Shown: positions 41,190 through 50,700 of the stretch, one piece after another
Position numbering within the stretch: position 1 is the stretch's first letter
How the letters are laid out: every line of letters starts with the position of its first letter
The notes under the pieces: generated by a model
What the model was told of the DNA's origin: nothing
What the model saw: the letters and a program-made list of their open reading frames with translations, nothing else
Database searches by the model: none
Assembly: GCF_023146395.1 (NCBI RefSeq)
Contig: NZ_JAGLCD010000004.1
Coordinates: 124,001 to 188,000, forward strand
From: Aeromicrobium sp.
Lineage (GTDB): Bacteria; Actinomycetota; Actinomycetes; Propionibacteriales; Nocardioidaceae
Direction: 5' to 3'
DNA length: 64,000 nucleotides
Position numbers and translations under genes: made by a program

Positions 41190-41591
41190 ATGCCGAAGTC
41201 GACGCTCCTCGTCCGCAGCGATGAGGACCCATGGTCCGAGAGTGAGCTGGCGGAGGTCAGGTCGGAGCTCGAGGGCGATCTCGGCCGTCTTCGAGGTGAG
41301 CTTGAGCAGACGGCCCGCGATCTCGCCGACCTGCTCGACGACGGCTCCGAGGGCGCCGGCAACGACCAGGCCGACGTGGGCTCCAAGGGGCTGGAGCGTG
41401 ATGCCGAACTGTCCCTGCGCGCCAACCAGCAGGAGCTGCTGTTCCAGACCGAGAAGGCCCTGGGCCGGCTCGCCGACGGCACGTACGGCCAGTGCGAGTC
41501 GTGCGGCCAGGCGATCGGCAAGAACCGTCTGATGGCCTTCCCCCGCGCCACCTTGTGCATCCCGTGCAAGCAGCGCGAGGAGCGACGCTGA
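41190..41591 (+). CDS. TraR/DksA family zinc-finger protein
   Basis: 133-residue protein with an N-terminal helical hairpin and a C-terminal C4 zinc finger (CESCG then CIPCK, separated by GKNRLMAFPRAT). Family members bind RNA polymerase's secondary channel; the actinobacterial group is often annotated as a DksA-like or general stress regulator. A coiled-coil stretch LRGELEQTARDLADLLDDGSEG precedes it. It is leaderless from a good promoter. lspA follows after 23 nt. Confidence 0.88.
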   Translation: MPKSTLLVRSDEDPWSESELAEVRSELEGDLGRLRGELEQTARDLADLLDDGSEGAGNDQADVGSKGLERDAELSLRANQQELLFQTEKALGRLADGTYGQCESCGQAIGKNRLMAFPRATLCIPCKQREERR

Positions 41592-41614
41592 ACGCTGGGG
41601 CTCCCGGGAGCCAC

Positions 41615-42217
41615 GTGGCGCGCGGCCGACTCCTGGTCGGGTTCGGCGCCGGCGTGGTCGCCGCGTGGGGGCTGGACCAGGTCACCAAGATCTGGGCCGT
41701 GGCGCGGCTGGAAGGATCGGAGCCGATCCGGCTCGTCCCCGACGTCCTGGAGCTGCGATTCCTGCGCAACCCCGGGGCCGCCTTCGGCCTCGGCACGTCG
41801 ATGACCGTGTTGCTGACGATCATCGCGATCGGCGTGGCGGTCGTCGTGGTGCGACTGGCGCCCCGCCTGCACGACGGCGTGTGGCGTCTCGCGCTGGGCC
41901 TGCTGCTCGCCGGCACCACCGGAAATCTCACCGATCGGCTCCTGCGCCAGCCCGAGCCGCTCAAGGGCCACGTCGTCGACTTCATCGACTACGGCGGCCT
42001 GTTCGTGGGCAATGTCGCGGACATCTACCTGACCGTCGCGGCCGCCCTGATCCTGCTGCAGTCCTGGCGCGGCATCGGGCTCGACGGTCGCCGCGACCTC
42101 GACCGACCCGAGACCGGCAAGCACGAGCGGACCGAGCCGGACGGCGCGCACCGCGCCGATCCCGACGGCCCCGACGCCCCCGACGGCACCCGGCCCGAGC
42201 CCGACGGGGGACACTAG
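41615..42217 (+). CDS. lspA: Lipoprotein signal peptidase (signal peptidase II)
   Basis: Membrane aspartyl protease cutting prolipoprotein signal peptides. 200 residues from the GTG at 41615, chosen for its GGGAG ribosome site. Four membrane helices; the catalytic Asp residues are in GNLTDRL and VGNVADIYL, and NPGAAFGLG is the conserved loop. The last 35 or so residues form a hydrophilic Asp/Pro/Gly-rich tail ([16 protein letters not shown]) beyond the core, which looks disordered. The rluD-type gene follows after 4 nt. Confidence 0.92.
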   Translation: MARGRLLVGFGAGVVAAWGLDQVTKIWAVARLEGSEPIRLVPDVLELRFLRNPGAAFGLGTSMTVLLTIIAIGVAVVVVRLAPRLHDGVWRLALGLLLAGTTGNLTDRLLRQPEPLKGHVVDFIDYGGLFVGNVADIYLTVAAALILLQSWRGIGLDGRRDLDRPETGKHERTEPDGAHRADPDGPDAPDGTRPEPDGGH

Positions 42218-42221
42218 GTCC

Positions 42222-43148
42222 GTGAGTGACCTCCGCGTGATCGCCGTGCCCGAAGGACTCGAGGGCGAACGCGTCGACGTCGCGCTCGCCCGGCTGCTCG
42301 GGCTGTCCCGCTCACGGGCCGCCGAGCTCGTGGCCGACGGGCACGTGCTCCTCGACGGGAACCCGCCGGCGAAGTCCGAGCGGGTCCTGGCCGGGGCGAT
42401 CCTGGAGGCCACGATCCCGTCGGTCGCCCCGGTACGCGTCGAGGCGATCCCGGTCGACGACCTGACGATCGTGCACGAGGACGACGACCTGGTGATCGTC
42501 GACAAGCCGGTCGGGGTGGCCGCTCACCCCGGGGTGGGCTGGTCGGGCCCGACGGTGCTCGGCGCCCTGGCGGCGCGCGGCTACCGGATCTCGACCTCCG
42601 GGGCGCCCGAGCGGCAGGGCATCGTGCACCGCCTCGACGTCGGCACGAGCGGACTCATGGCCGTGGCGAAGTCGGAGCACGCCTACACCGTGATGAAGCA
42701 GTACTTCCGTGACCGCGTGGTCGACAAGACGTACCACGCGCTGGTGCAGGGTCATCCCGATCCGCACACCGGCACGATCGACGCACCCATCGCGCGGCAC
42801 CCGAAGCACGACTTCAAGTTCACGGTGCGCGACGGTGGCCGCCCGAGCGTGACCCACTACGACACGCTCGAGGCCCACCGGTACGCCTCCCTGCTGACGG
42901 TCAAGCTCGAGACGGGGCGCACGCACCAGATCCGCGTGCACCTGAGTGCGCTCAAGCATCCGTGCGTCGGTGACCCGCTCTACGGCGCCGACCCGACCTT
43001 GTCGGCCAAGGTCGGTCTGGAGCGTCAGTGGCTGCACGCCGTGGGCCTGGGCTTCGTCCACCCGCGGACGGGCCTCGCCGTCGACTACACCTCGCCCTAC
43101 CCCCAGGACCTCCAGCAGGCGCTGGACCTGATCCGTTCGCTGGACTGA
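42222..43148 (+). CDS. RluA/RluD family 23S rRNA pseudouridine synthase
   Basis: Converts uridine to pseudouridine in large-subunit rRNA. 308 residues. An S4 RNA-binding domain is at the N-terminus ([29 protein letters not shown]). The catalytic motif is HRLDVGTSG near 136-144 (Asp139), followed by YHALVQG and the [19 protein letters not shown] block. It sits right after lspA, a common actinobacterial order. RluD is the likely type; specificity is inferred. Confidence 0.92.
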   Translation: MSDLRVIAVPEGLEGERVDVALARLLGLSRSRAAELVADGHVLLDGNPPAKSERVLAGAILEATIPSVAPVRVEAIPVDDLTIVHEDDDLVIVDKPVGVAAHPGVGWSGPTVLGALAARGYRISTSGAPERQGIVHRLDVGTSGLMAVAKSEHAYTVMKQYFRDRVVDKTYHALVQGHPDPHTGTIDAPIARHPKHDFKFTVRDGGRPSVTHYDTLEAHRYASLLTVKLETGRTHQIRVHLSALKHPCVGDPLYGADPTLSAKVGLERQWLHAVGLGFVHPRTGLAVDYTSPYPQDLQQALDLIRSLD

Positions 43149-43178
43149 GCCACGGCGCACCGAACCTCCGACCTCCCA

Positions 43179-43267
43179 GGGGGACGCAATCTGAGGGTTC
43201 GTGGTCGCTGTGCCGGCGGGTCCGAGGGGTTGAGGGTGCTCAGGCACCCTCAACCCCTCAGACCCGC
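43179..43267. repeat. Dispersed hairpin repeat, copy 2 (after the rluD-type gene)
   Basis: The left end GGGGGACGCAATCTGAGG matches copy 1 (22725-22742) except one base. The hairpin at 43224-43259 is a perfect 16-bp stem with loop TCAG, extended by seven more pairs (43216-43267) after one mismatch. Relative to copy 1 an extra 30 or so bases separate the two parts. Confidence 0.75.
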
Positions 43268-43337
43268 GTCGCTCCGCACCGCCGAGAACGGTCATGCGAG
43301 CGACGATCCGGCCAAATCTCGTCGGTTCGAGCGAAAA

Positions 43338-43360
43338 TTGTCCGTCTCCTGCGGCAGTCT
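43338..43360 (+). promoter_or_regulatory. Leaderless ABC-exporter promoter resembling the RecA-independent damage motif
   Basis: TTGTCCGTC, 8 nt, CAGTCT, then 6 nt to the ATG at 43367. It matches tTGTCRgtg-N8-TAnnnT except R to C, the last base and T to C in the -10. Confidence 0.45.
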
Positions 43361-43366
43361 GACCCC

Positions 43367-44353
43367 ATGTCCGACATGATCCGCGCGACCGGTCTGGTCA
43401 AGCGCTACAAGAACACCACCGCACTGGCCGGGCTCGACCTGATCGTCCCCGAGGGCACGGTGCTGGGGCTGCTGGGTCCCAACGGGGCCGGCAAGACCAC
43501 GGCGGTGCGCATCCTGGCCACCCTGCTGCAGCCTGACGAGGGCACGGCGGAGGTCGCCGGCGTCGACGTGCTCGCCGATCCGATGGGTGTCCGGGCACGC
43601 ATCGGCCTGTCGGGCCAGTACGCCGCGGTCGACGAGCACCTCACGGGCTTCGAGAACCTCGAGATGGTCGGCCGGCTGTACGGCATGAGCCGGCAGACGG
43701 CGTCGGCGCGGGCGCGGGCGCTGCTCGAGCGCTTCGACCTGGTCGAGGCCGGCGACCGTCCGTCCAAGACCTACTCCGGAGGCATGCGTCGGCGGCTCGA
43801 CCTGGCGGGTGCCCTCGTGGCCGAGCCGCCCGTGCTGATCCTCGACGAGCCCACCACGGGCCTCGATCCGCGCAGCCGTCAGCAGATGTGGGCCGTCATC
43901 CGCGACCTCGTCTCCGACGGCACCACGTTGCTGCTCACGACGCAGTACCTCGAGGAGGCCGATCTCCTCGCCGACGACATCGTCGTCATCGACCACGGCC
44001 GGGCCATCGCCCAGGGCACGGCCGACGAGCTCAAGTCCCGCACCGGTGGCGAGCGGATCGAGGTCGTCGTGGCCGACGTCGCACGCCTCGACGACGCCGT
44101 GCGCGCCCTGGCCGTCGTGGCCCACGGCGAGGTGCAGGCCGATCCCGCGCGGCGGTCGGTCACGGCCGCCGTCGAGGACGACGGGGCATACCGCCTCATG
44201 CGGGTCCTGCAGGCCCTGAGCGACGACGGTGTCGAGCTGCTCGACGTCGGGCTCCGGCGTCCCACCCTCGACGACGTCTTCCTGACTCTCACCGGGCGCG
44301 TCGCCGAGGGCGACGACGCCGCCGGCTCCACGACCGAGGAGGTCTCCGCATGA
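43367..44353 (+). CDS. DrrA-like drug-export ABC transporter ATP-binding protein
   Basis: ATPase of a two-gene ABC-2 exporter. 328 residues. Walker A GPNGAGKTT near 38-46, signature YSGGMRRRLDLAGALV, Walker B LILDEPTTGLDP, then a C-terminal domain ending LRRPTLDDVFLTLTG, the hallmark of the DrrA (daunorubicin resistance) family. The open frame runs further upstream through a repeat, but the ATG at 43367 follows a promoter-like box by 6 nt. It overlaps the permease gene by 4 nt. The exported compound is unknown. Confidence 0.9.
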   Translation: MSDMIRATGLVKRYKNTTALAGLDLIVPEGTVLGLLGPNGAGKTTAVRILATLLQPDEGTAEVAGVDVLADPMGVRARIGLSGQYAAVDEHLTGFENLEMVGRLYGMSRQTASARARALLERFDLVEAGDRPSKTYSGGMRRRLDLAGALVAEPPVLILDEPTTGLDPRSRQQMWAVIRDLVSDGTTLLLTTQYLEEADLLADDIVVIDHGRAIAQGTADELKSRTGGERIEVVVADVARLDDAVRALAVVAHGEVQADPARRSVTAAVEDDGAYRLMRVLQALSDDGVELLDVGLRRPTLDDVFLTLTGRVAEGDDAAGSTTEEVSA

Positions 44354-45204
44354 GCACCACCCCCACGAGCACCGGCCCCACTCGCACCAGCCCCACGGGC
44401 ACCAGCCCCGTGCGCGCGCTCACCGACGGCTGGGTCGTGGCCAAGCGCAACGTCATCAAGATCAAGCGTGTGCCGGAGATCCTGGTCTTCGTGCTGCTGT
44501 CGCCGATCATGTTCGTGCTGCTGTTCGCGTACGTCTTCGGGGGAGCGATCGACCCCGGCGCCGGGCTCGACTACAAGGAGTTCCTGATCGGCGGCATCTT
44601 CGCCCAGACGGTCGTCTTCGGGGCCACGTTCACGGGGGCCGGTCTCGCCGAGGACATGCAGAAGGGCATCATCGACCGCTTCCGGTCGCTGCCGATGTCG
44701 CGCTCGGCCGTCCTGGTGGGGCGCACGACCAGCGACATCATCTACAACGTCCTCTCCCTGGCGATCATGGCGCTCACGGGCCTGCTGGTGGGCTGGCGGG
44801 TCCGCGAGGGCGTGCTCGACGCGCTCGCGGCGTTCGCGCTGCTGCTGCTCTTCGCCTACGCGATCAGCTGGGTCATGGGCTACATCGGCCTGCTGGTGCC
44901 CAGTGTCGAGGTCATCAACAACGCCTCGTTCCTGGTCATCATGCCGCTCACGTTCGTGTCCAACGCGTTCGTGCCGACCGAGAGGTTCAACAGCTTCCTG
45001 CGTCCCTTCGTGGAGTGGAACCCGGTCTCGGCCGTCACGCAGGCCTGCCGCGAGCTGTTCGGCAACACCTCGGCCGCGGTCCCGGTCCCGGACGCCTGGT
45101 CGATGCAGCACCCGGTCCTGTACACGCTGCTCTGGGTCGTCGGCATCCTGATCGTCTTCGTGCCGCTGTCGGTCCGGCAGTACCGCATCGCCAGCAGTCG
45201 CTGA
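44350..45204 (+). CDS. DrrB-like ABC-2 type permease
   Basis: Membrane partner of the preceding ATPase. 284 residues. A Thr/Ser/Pro-rich N-terminus of about 22 residues precedes six membrane helices (ILVFVLLSPIMFVLLFAYVFGG first). The block GLAEDMQKGIIDRFRSLPMSRSAVLVGRT is typical of ABC-2 drug permeases, as is PFVEWNPVSAVTQACRELFG. It overlaps the ATPase gene by ATGA. A GC-rich hairpin follows. Confidence 0.9.
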   Translation: MSTTPTSTGPTRTSPTGTSPVRALTDGWVVAKRNVIKIKRVPEILVFVLLSPIMFVLLFAYVFGGAIDPGAGLDYKEFLIGGIFAQTVVFGATFTGAGLAEDMQKGIIDRFRSLPMSRSAVLVGRTTSDIIYNVLSLAIMALTGLLVGWRVREGVLDALAAFALLLLFAYAISWVMGYIGLLVPSVEVINNASFLVIMPLTFVSNAFVPTERFNSFLRPFVEWNPVSAVTQACRELFGNTSAAVPVPDAWSMQHPVLYTLLWVVGILIVFVPLSVRQYRIASSR

Positions 45205-45219
45205 ACCCCGTCAGCGCAC

Positions 45220-45253
45220 GCAGGGGGCCACGCGTCCGCGAGTGGCCCCCTGC
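45220..45253 (+). terminator. GC-rich hairpin after the ABC exporter operon
   Basis: A 12-bp stem GCAGGGGGCCAC/GTGGCCCCCTGC with a 10-nt loop starts 16 nt after the permease stop. There is no T-run, so termination is likely but not certain. Confidence 0.55.
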
Positions 45254-45282
45254 GCGCGCCACACCGCCCGCGCCCGCCCTGC

Positions 45283-45288
45283 CACAAT
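45283..45288 (+). promoter_or_regulatory. Possible -10 of leaderless aminotransferase promoter
   Basis: CACAAT, 6 nt before the ATG at 45295, fits the position but only part of the TANNNT consensus. Confidence 0.35.
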
Positions 45289-45294
45289 GGCCCG

Positions 45295-46515
45295 ATGAGC
45301 GTGGTGCGACAGTCCGAGAAGCTGCGAGACGTCCTGTACGACATCCGAGGTCCGGTCAGCGCCCGGGCCGCTCGGCTCGAGGCCGAGGGGCACCGCATCC
45401 TCAAGCTCAACATCGGCAACCCGCAGCCCTTCGGCTTCGACGCGCCGGCGGAGATCCTGCAGGACGTCATCGCCGGCCTGCCCGGGTCAGCGGGCTACTC
45501 CGACTCCCGCGGCATCCAGTCGGCCCGGCGCGCGGTCGTGCACCACTACCAGCTGATCGACGACTTCCCGCCCCTGGACATCGACCAGGTCTGGATCGGC
45601 AACGGGGTCTCCGAGCTCATCCAGATCGCGCTGCAGGCCCTGCTCAACAACGGCGACGAGGTCCTGATCCCGATCCCCGACTACCCGCTCTGGACCGCCG
45701 TCACGAATCTCGCCGGCGGCACGCCGGTGCACTACCGGTGCGACGAGGACAACGAGTGGAATCCCGACCTGGCCGATCTGGAGGCCAAGATCACCGATCG
45801 CACCAAGGCGATCGTGGTGATCAACCCCAACAACCCCACGGGTGCGGTCTACTCCCAGGCCACGCTCGAGCGCATCGCCGAACTCGCCCGCCGTCACGAC
45901 CTCGTGCTGATGGCCGACGAGATCTACGACAAGATCCTCTACGGCGACGCCGTGCACCATGCGATGGCCGCGATCGCGCCCGACGTGCTGACCCTGACGT
46001 TCAACGGGCTCTCCAAGGCCTACCGCGTGTGTGGCTACCGGGCCGGGTGGCTGGCCGTCACGGGTCCGCTCGAACGCGCCCGCGACTACCTCGAGGGCAT
46101 CACGCTCCTGGCGTCGATGCGCCTGTGCCCCAACGTGCCGGCGCAGAACGCGATCCAGGTCGCGCTCGGCGGCTACCAGTCGATCCGCGAGCTGATCCTG
46201 CCCGGCGGCCGGCTCCTCGAGCAGCGCGACACAGCAGTCTCGGAGCTGCGCAAGATCCCGGGCGTCACGGTCGTGGAGCCGCGCGGTGCGCTGTACGTGT
46301 TCCCGAGGCTGGACCCCGAGATGTACCCCATCAAGGACGACCAGCAGTTCGCACTCGACCTGCTGGAGTCCGAGAAGATCCTGCTGACCCAGGGCACGGG
46401 GTTCAACTGGCCCGATCCGGACCACCTGAGGATCGTGACCCTGCCGTGGTCGCGTGATCTCGCCGAGGCGATCGGGCGCATGGGGGAGTTCCTGTCGACG
46501 TATCGGCAGGCCTAG
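45295..46515 (+). CDS. PLP-dependent aminotransferase (AlaT/AspC-like)
   Basis: Class I/II aminotransferase, probably alanine or aspartate type. 406 residues. LKLNIGNPQPFGFDAP near 34, the PLP-Asn and Asp region VINPNNPTGAVYS and MADEIYDKILYG, and the Schiff-base Lys in FNGLSKAYRVCGYRAGW near 243 are all present. The N-terminal REV-like start VRQSEKLRDVLYDIRGPV is typical of the AlaT group. It is a single gene. Confidence 0.88.
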   Translation: MSVVRQSEKLRDVLYDIRGPVSARAARLEAEGHRILKLNIGNPQPFGFDAPAEILQDVIAGLPGSAGYSDSRGIQSARRAVVHHYQLIDDFPPLDIDQVWIGNGVSELIQIALQALLNNGDEVLIPIPDYPLWTAVTNLAGGTPVHYRCDEDNEWNPDLADLEAKITDRTKAIVVINPNNPTGAVYSQATLERIAELARRHDLVLMADEIYDKILYGDAVHHAMAAIAPDVLTLTFNGLSKAYRVCGYRAGWLAVTGPLERARDYLEGITLLASMRLCPNVPAQNAIQVALGGYQSIRELILPGGRLLEQRDTAVSELRKIPGVTVVEPRGALYVFPRLDPEMYPIKDDQQFALDLLESEKILLTQGTGFNWPDPDHLRIVTLPWSRDLAEAIGRMGEFLSTYRQA

Positions 46516-46559
46516 CACATTAAGGGGTCAATTCACCGTCGCCGGGGCCATCTCGCGGC

Positions 46560-46565
46560 TAACAT
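46560..46565 (+). promoter_or_regulatory. -10 element for the coiled-coil gene
   Basis: TAACAT overlaps an in-frame ATG at 46564. That ATG therefore cannot be the start on this transcript and the GTG at 46606 is preferred. Confidence 0.45.
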
Positions 46566-46605
46566 GAACCGCACGCTCCTCCACCCCCACGGAATCAGGA
46601 CGCCG

Positions 46606-47574
46606 GTGAGTCACCCCCACGACAGCGACGAATCGATCCTGCGCCTCGCCATGACCTCGCTCGAGGGCGATGCCGAGCCCGAGCAGGACGCCCCACGCCG
46701 CGTTTCCTCCGCCCGAGACCTCCCGTCGTTGCGACGCTCGGCCGCCGGTGGACGACGACGTTCGTCCTCGCGGCCCGAGGAGCCTGTGACCACCGCACCT
46801 GTCCGCGCCGGCCGCCGTGCCTCGGACGTCCCGGTCGACACTGCCGCGCGCCTCGAGGTCGCTGAGCTCACCCACCGCGTCGCCGAGCTCATGACCGAGC
46901 GGGAGTCGCTGCAGCGCCGTCTCGCCGAGGGTGCCGACGAGGTCGACGCTCTCCGCCTCCAGACGCAGCGCCTGGAGGGAGAGGCCGAGGACCACCGGGC
47001 GACGATCGCCCGCCTGGAGTCCCAGGTGCGGGTGATCGGGGACGACACCGTGGCGCTGCGCGCTGTCCGGCAGCAGCTCGAGCACCAGGACCGTGAGCTC
47101 GCCGAGGCGCGCCGGAGCCTCGCCGAGCGTCAGCGTGATCTCGACGAGATCGCCGCCGACCTCGTCGAGGCGGCACGCCGCGCGGAACGGGCCGAGCGCG
47201 AGAACGCCGAGCTGCGCCGCACGAGCGTCGAGGACGCCGCGACGGCCGCCGAGGTCGAGGATCGCCAGGAGCGCGCCGCGGCGGGCCTGCGGGCCGAGCT
47301 CGCGGGTGCTCGCGCGTCGATCGACGACCTCGAGTCCCGGGTCAGCTCCCTGCTGCGATGCCTGTCGGACCGCGACGACGAGCTGGCGGCAGCCGCCCGT
47401 GCCTCGGCGGACCTGGCCGCGGCGCGCGCTGCGATCGACGACCACCAGATGAGGGCCGAGATCCTCAGCGGCCAGGTCGCCGCCCTGCAGGACGAGCTCG
47501 TGGCGGCCGAGGAGCGGCATGCGGCCGAGGTCTCCGCCGTCGTGGCGGAGTTCTCGGCGCTGCGCCGCGTCTGA
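46606..47574 (+). CDS. Coiled-coil protein of unknown function
   Basis: 322 residues from the GTG at 46606 (AGGA 6 nt upstream). The first 80 or so residues are polar and Arg/Ser-rich (SARDLPSLRRSAAGGRRRSSS); the rest is an almost unbroken Glu/Ala/Arg coiled coil of heptads (LTHRVAELMTERESLQRRLAEG and onwards) with no membrane segment. No family is recognised; similarity to SMC or DivIVA proteins would be only compositional. It lies between an aminotransferase and dnaE with its own promoter. A structural or scaffold role is inference. Confidence 0.7.
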   Translation: MSHPHDSDESILRLAMTSLEGDAEPEQDAPRRVSSARDLPSLRRSAAGGRRRSSSRPEEPVTTAPVRAGRRASDVPVDTAARLEVAELTHRVAELMTERESLQRRLAEGADEVDALRLQTQRLEGEAEDHRATIARLESQVRVIGDDTVALRAVRQQLEHQDRELAEARRSLAERQRDLDEIAADLVEAARRAERAERENAELRRTSVEDAATAAEVEDRQERAAAGLRAELAGARASIDDLESRVSSLLRCLSDRDDELAAAARASADLAAARAAIDDHQMRAEILSGQVAALQDELVAAEERHAAEVSAVVAEFSALRRV

Positions 47575-47615
47575 ACGGGTGCGGCGGCACGCGCCGAAGG
47601 CGTGGCGACGCGGAC

Positions 47616-47638
47616 CGGTCGGTGGGCTCGACTAGGCT
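47616..47638 (+). promoter_or_regulatory. dnaE promoter resembling the RecA-independent damage motif
   Basis: CGGTCGGTG, 8 nt, TAGGCT. It matches seven of nine upstream-box positions of tTGTCRgtg and has the right spacing and -10. About 85 nt of leader follow. Confidence 0.45.
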
Positions 47639-47727
47639 GACACCCTCCCGCGACCGTCCGTCGTGCGGGAGCCCGTGACCCGCCGAGACCCACGTCCCGG
47701 CCCTGCCGTGAGGAGGCCGTCCACGCG

Positions 47728-50700
47728 ATGTCGAGCGACTCGTCCTTCGTGCACCTGCACGTCCACACCGAGTACTCGATGCTCGACGGAGCGTCCCTGC
47801 TGGACGGCCTGTTCGAGCGCACGGCGCGCCTCGAGATGCCCGCCATCGCGATGACCGACCACGGCAACCTCCACGGTGCGTACGACTTCTGGTCCAAGGC
47901 GCGTCAGCACGGCGTCAAGCCGATCATCGGGCTCGAGGCCTACCTGACCCCGGGCACGCACCGTTCCGAGCGCCGTCGCGTGCGCTGGGGCAAGGGCGAC
48001 TCCGAGGAGGAGGGCGGCAACGACGTCTCCGGGGGCGGCTCGTACACGCACATGACGATGCTGGCCACCAGCACCGAGGGCATGCACAACCTGTTCCGGA
48101 TGTCGTCGCTGTCGAGCCTCGAGGGGTACTACTTCAAGCCCCGGGCCGATCGCGAGCTGCTCAACCGCTACAGCCAGGGCATCATCGCCACGACCGGATG
48201 CCCCTCGGGAGAGATCCAGACCCGCCTCCGGCTGCGCCAGTACGACGAGGCCAGGGCCGCCGCGGCCGAGTTCCAGGACATCTTCGGCAAGGAGAACTTC
48301 TTCCTCGAGCTCATGGACCACGGGCTCTCGATCGAGAAGGTCGTGCGCGACGACCTCCTGCGGCTCGGCAAGGAGCTCGGCATCCCGCCCGTCGCCACCA
48401 ACGACTCCCACTACAACGCCCCCGAGGACGCCGACGCGCAGGAGGCGCTGCTGTGCGTCAACTCGGGCAGCCGGCTCTCCGAGCCCACGTACGCCCAGGG
48501 CGGCAAGCGGTTCGCCTTCGACGGGGGTGGCTACTACATCAAGTCGGCCCAGGAGATGCGCGCGCTCTGGGAGGACTCCTACGGCATGAAGGAGGCGTGC
48601 GACAACACCCTCCTGATCGCCGAGCGCTGCGACATGGAGTTCAGCGAGAACACCGGCGGCTACATGGCCAAGGCCGACGTGCCCGCCGGGCACACCGAGG
48701 AGTCGTGGTTCGTCCAAGAGGTCTGGCGCGGCATCGAGGCCCGCTATCCCGGTGACGCGCTGACGCAGGACGTCCGCGACCGCGTCGAGATGGAGCTCGA
48801 GGTCATCAAGAGCAAGGGGTACTGCGGGTACTACCTCGTGGTGGCCGACTTCATCAACTGGTCCAAGGAGAACGGCATCCGCGTGGGCCCGGGTCGTGGG
48901 TCGGGCGCCGGGTCGATCGCGGCCTACGCGCTGCGCATCACCGATCTCTGCCCGCTCACCCACGGTCTGATCTTCGAGCGCTTCCTCAACCCCGAGCGCC
49001 CGTCGATGCCCGACTTCGACATCGACTTCGACGAGCGTCGCCGCACCGAGGTCATCAACTACGTCTCCCAGAAGTACGGCTCGGAGCGAGTCGCCTACAT
49101 CGCCACCTTCGGCCGCATCAAGTCCAAGCAGGCCATCAAGGACGCCACCCGCGTCTTGTCGTACGACTTCCCGCTCGGTGAGAAGATCACCAAGGCGCTG
49201 CCCGCCGACATCATGGGCAAGGGCGTGCCGCTCGGTGATCTCTTCAACGACCAGCACCCGCGGTACAACGACGCCAAGGAGTTCCGGGAGATGCACGCCC
49301 AGGACGCCGAGGTGCGCACGATCTACGACACCGCGATCGGGCTCGAGGGCCAGATCCGGCAGTGGGGCGTGCACGCGGCCGGCGTCATCATGAGCAGCGA
49401 GCCGCTCATCGACATCGTGCCGATCATGCGGCGCGACCAGGACGGCGCGATCATCACCCAGTTCGACTACCCGATGTGCGAGGCGCTCGGGCTGGTCAAG
49501 ATGGACTTCCTGGGCCTGCGCAACCTCACGGTGCTCGACGACGCACTCGAGAACGTCCGGCTCAACCGCGGGATCGAGGTCGTGCTGGAAGATCTCACGT
49601 TCGACGACCCCGCCACGTACGAGCTGCTCTCGCGCGGTGACACGCTCGGCGTCTTCCAGCTCGACGGCGGCCCCATGCGCGCCCTGCTGCGCAGCATGCG
49701 CCCGGACAAGTTCGAGGACATCTCCGCGGTCGGCGCGCTGTACCGCCCTGGGCCCATGGGCGCGGACTCCCACAACAAGTACGCCCGGCGCAAGAACGGC
49801 CGCGAGCCGATCGAGCCGATCCACCCCGAGCTCGAGAAGCCCCTCGAGACCGTCCTGGGCGAGACCTACGGCCTGATCGTGTACCAGGAGCAGGTCATGG
49901 AGATCGCCCAGGTCCTGGCCGGCTTCAGCCTCGGACAGGCCGACAACCTGCGTCGAGCCATGGGCAAGAAGAAGAAGTCCGAGCTCGACAAGCAGTACGC
50001 GGGCTTCCAGGCCGGCATGCTCGAGCGCGGCTACTCGCAGCAGGCCATCACGGCCTTGTGGGAGATCCTGCTCCCGTTCTCCGACTACGCCTTCAACAAG
50101 GCGCACTCGGCGGCGTACGGCGTCATCAGCTACTGGACGGCCTATCTCAAGGCCAACTACCCGGCCGAGTACATGGCGGCGCTGCTCACGAGCGTCCGCG
50201 GCGACAAGGACAAGTCCGCCATCTACCTCAGCGAGTGCCGGCGCCTGGGCATCCAGGTGCTGCCGCCCGACGTCAACGAGTCCCAGGCGAACTTCGCCTC
50301 GGTCGGCACCGACATCCGGTTCGGTCTGACCGCGATCCGTAACGTCGGCGAGAACGTGGTGGCCGGCATCATCGAGGCGCGCGAGGAGAAGGGTGCCTAC
50401 ACCGGTTTCGCCGACTTCCTCGACAAGGTTCCGCTCACGGTGTGCAACAAGCGGGTCCTCGACTCGCTCATCAAGGCGGGGTCGTTCGACTCCCTGAACC
50501 ACGGTCGCCGCGCCCTCGTCACGATCGCCGAGGAAGCGGTCGATCAGCACCTCGACCTCAAGCGCAACGCCGCGATCGGCCAGGACTCCCTGTTCGGCGG
50601 GCTCGACGACGACGGTGGCGGTGGTGGTGGGGTCTCGATCACGATCCCGCCGGTCCCGGAGTGGGACAAGACCCAGCTCCTGGCGTTCGAGCGCGACATG

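Noticed and set aside
37913..41224. 1103-codon open frame antisense to ileS
   Set aside because: Same high-GC artefact; composition is that of reversed ileS codons, and the hairpin after wag31 separates it from any promoter.
41105..42505. N-terminal extension of ileS to 42505
   Set aside because: The added frame lies antisense to the DksA-like, lspA and rluD-type genes and would bypass the TAGAAT promoter.
45205..45294. Classical intrinsic terminator after the ABC permease
   Set aside because: The stem is strong but there is no T-run, so it is listed only as a probable terminator.
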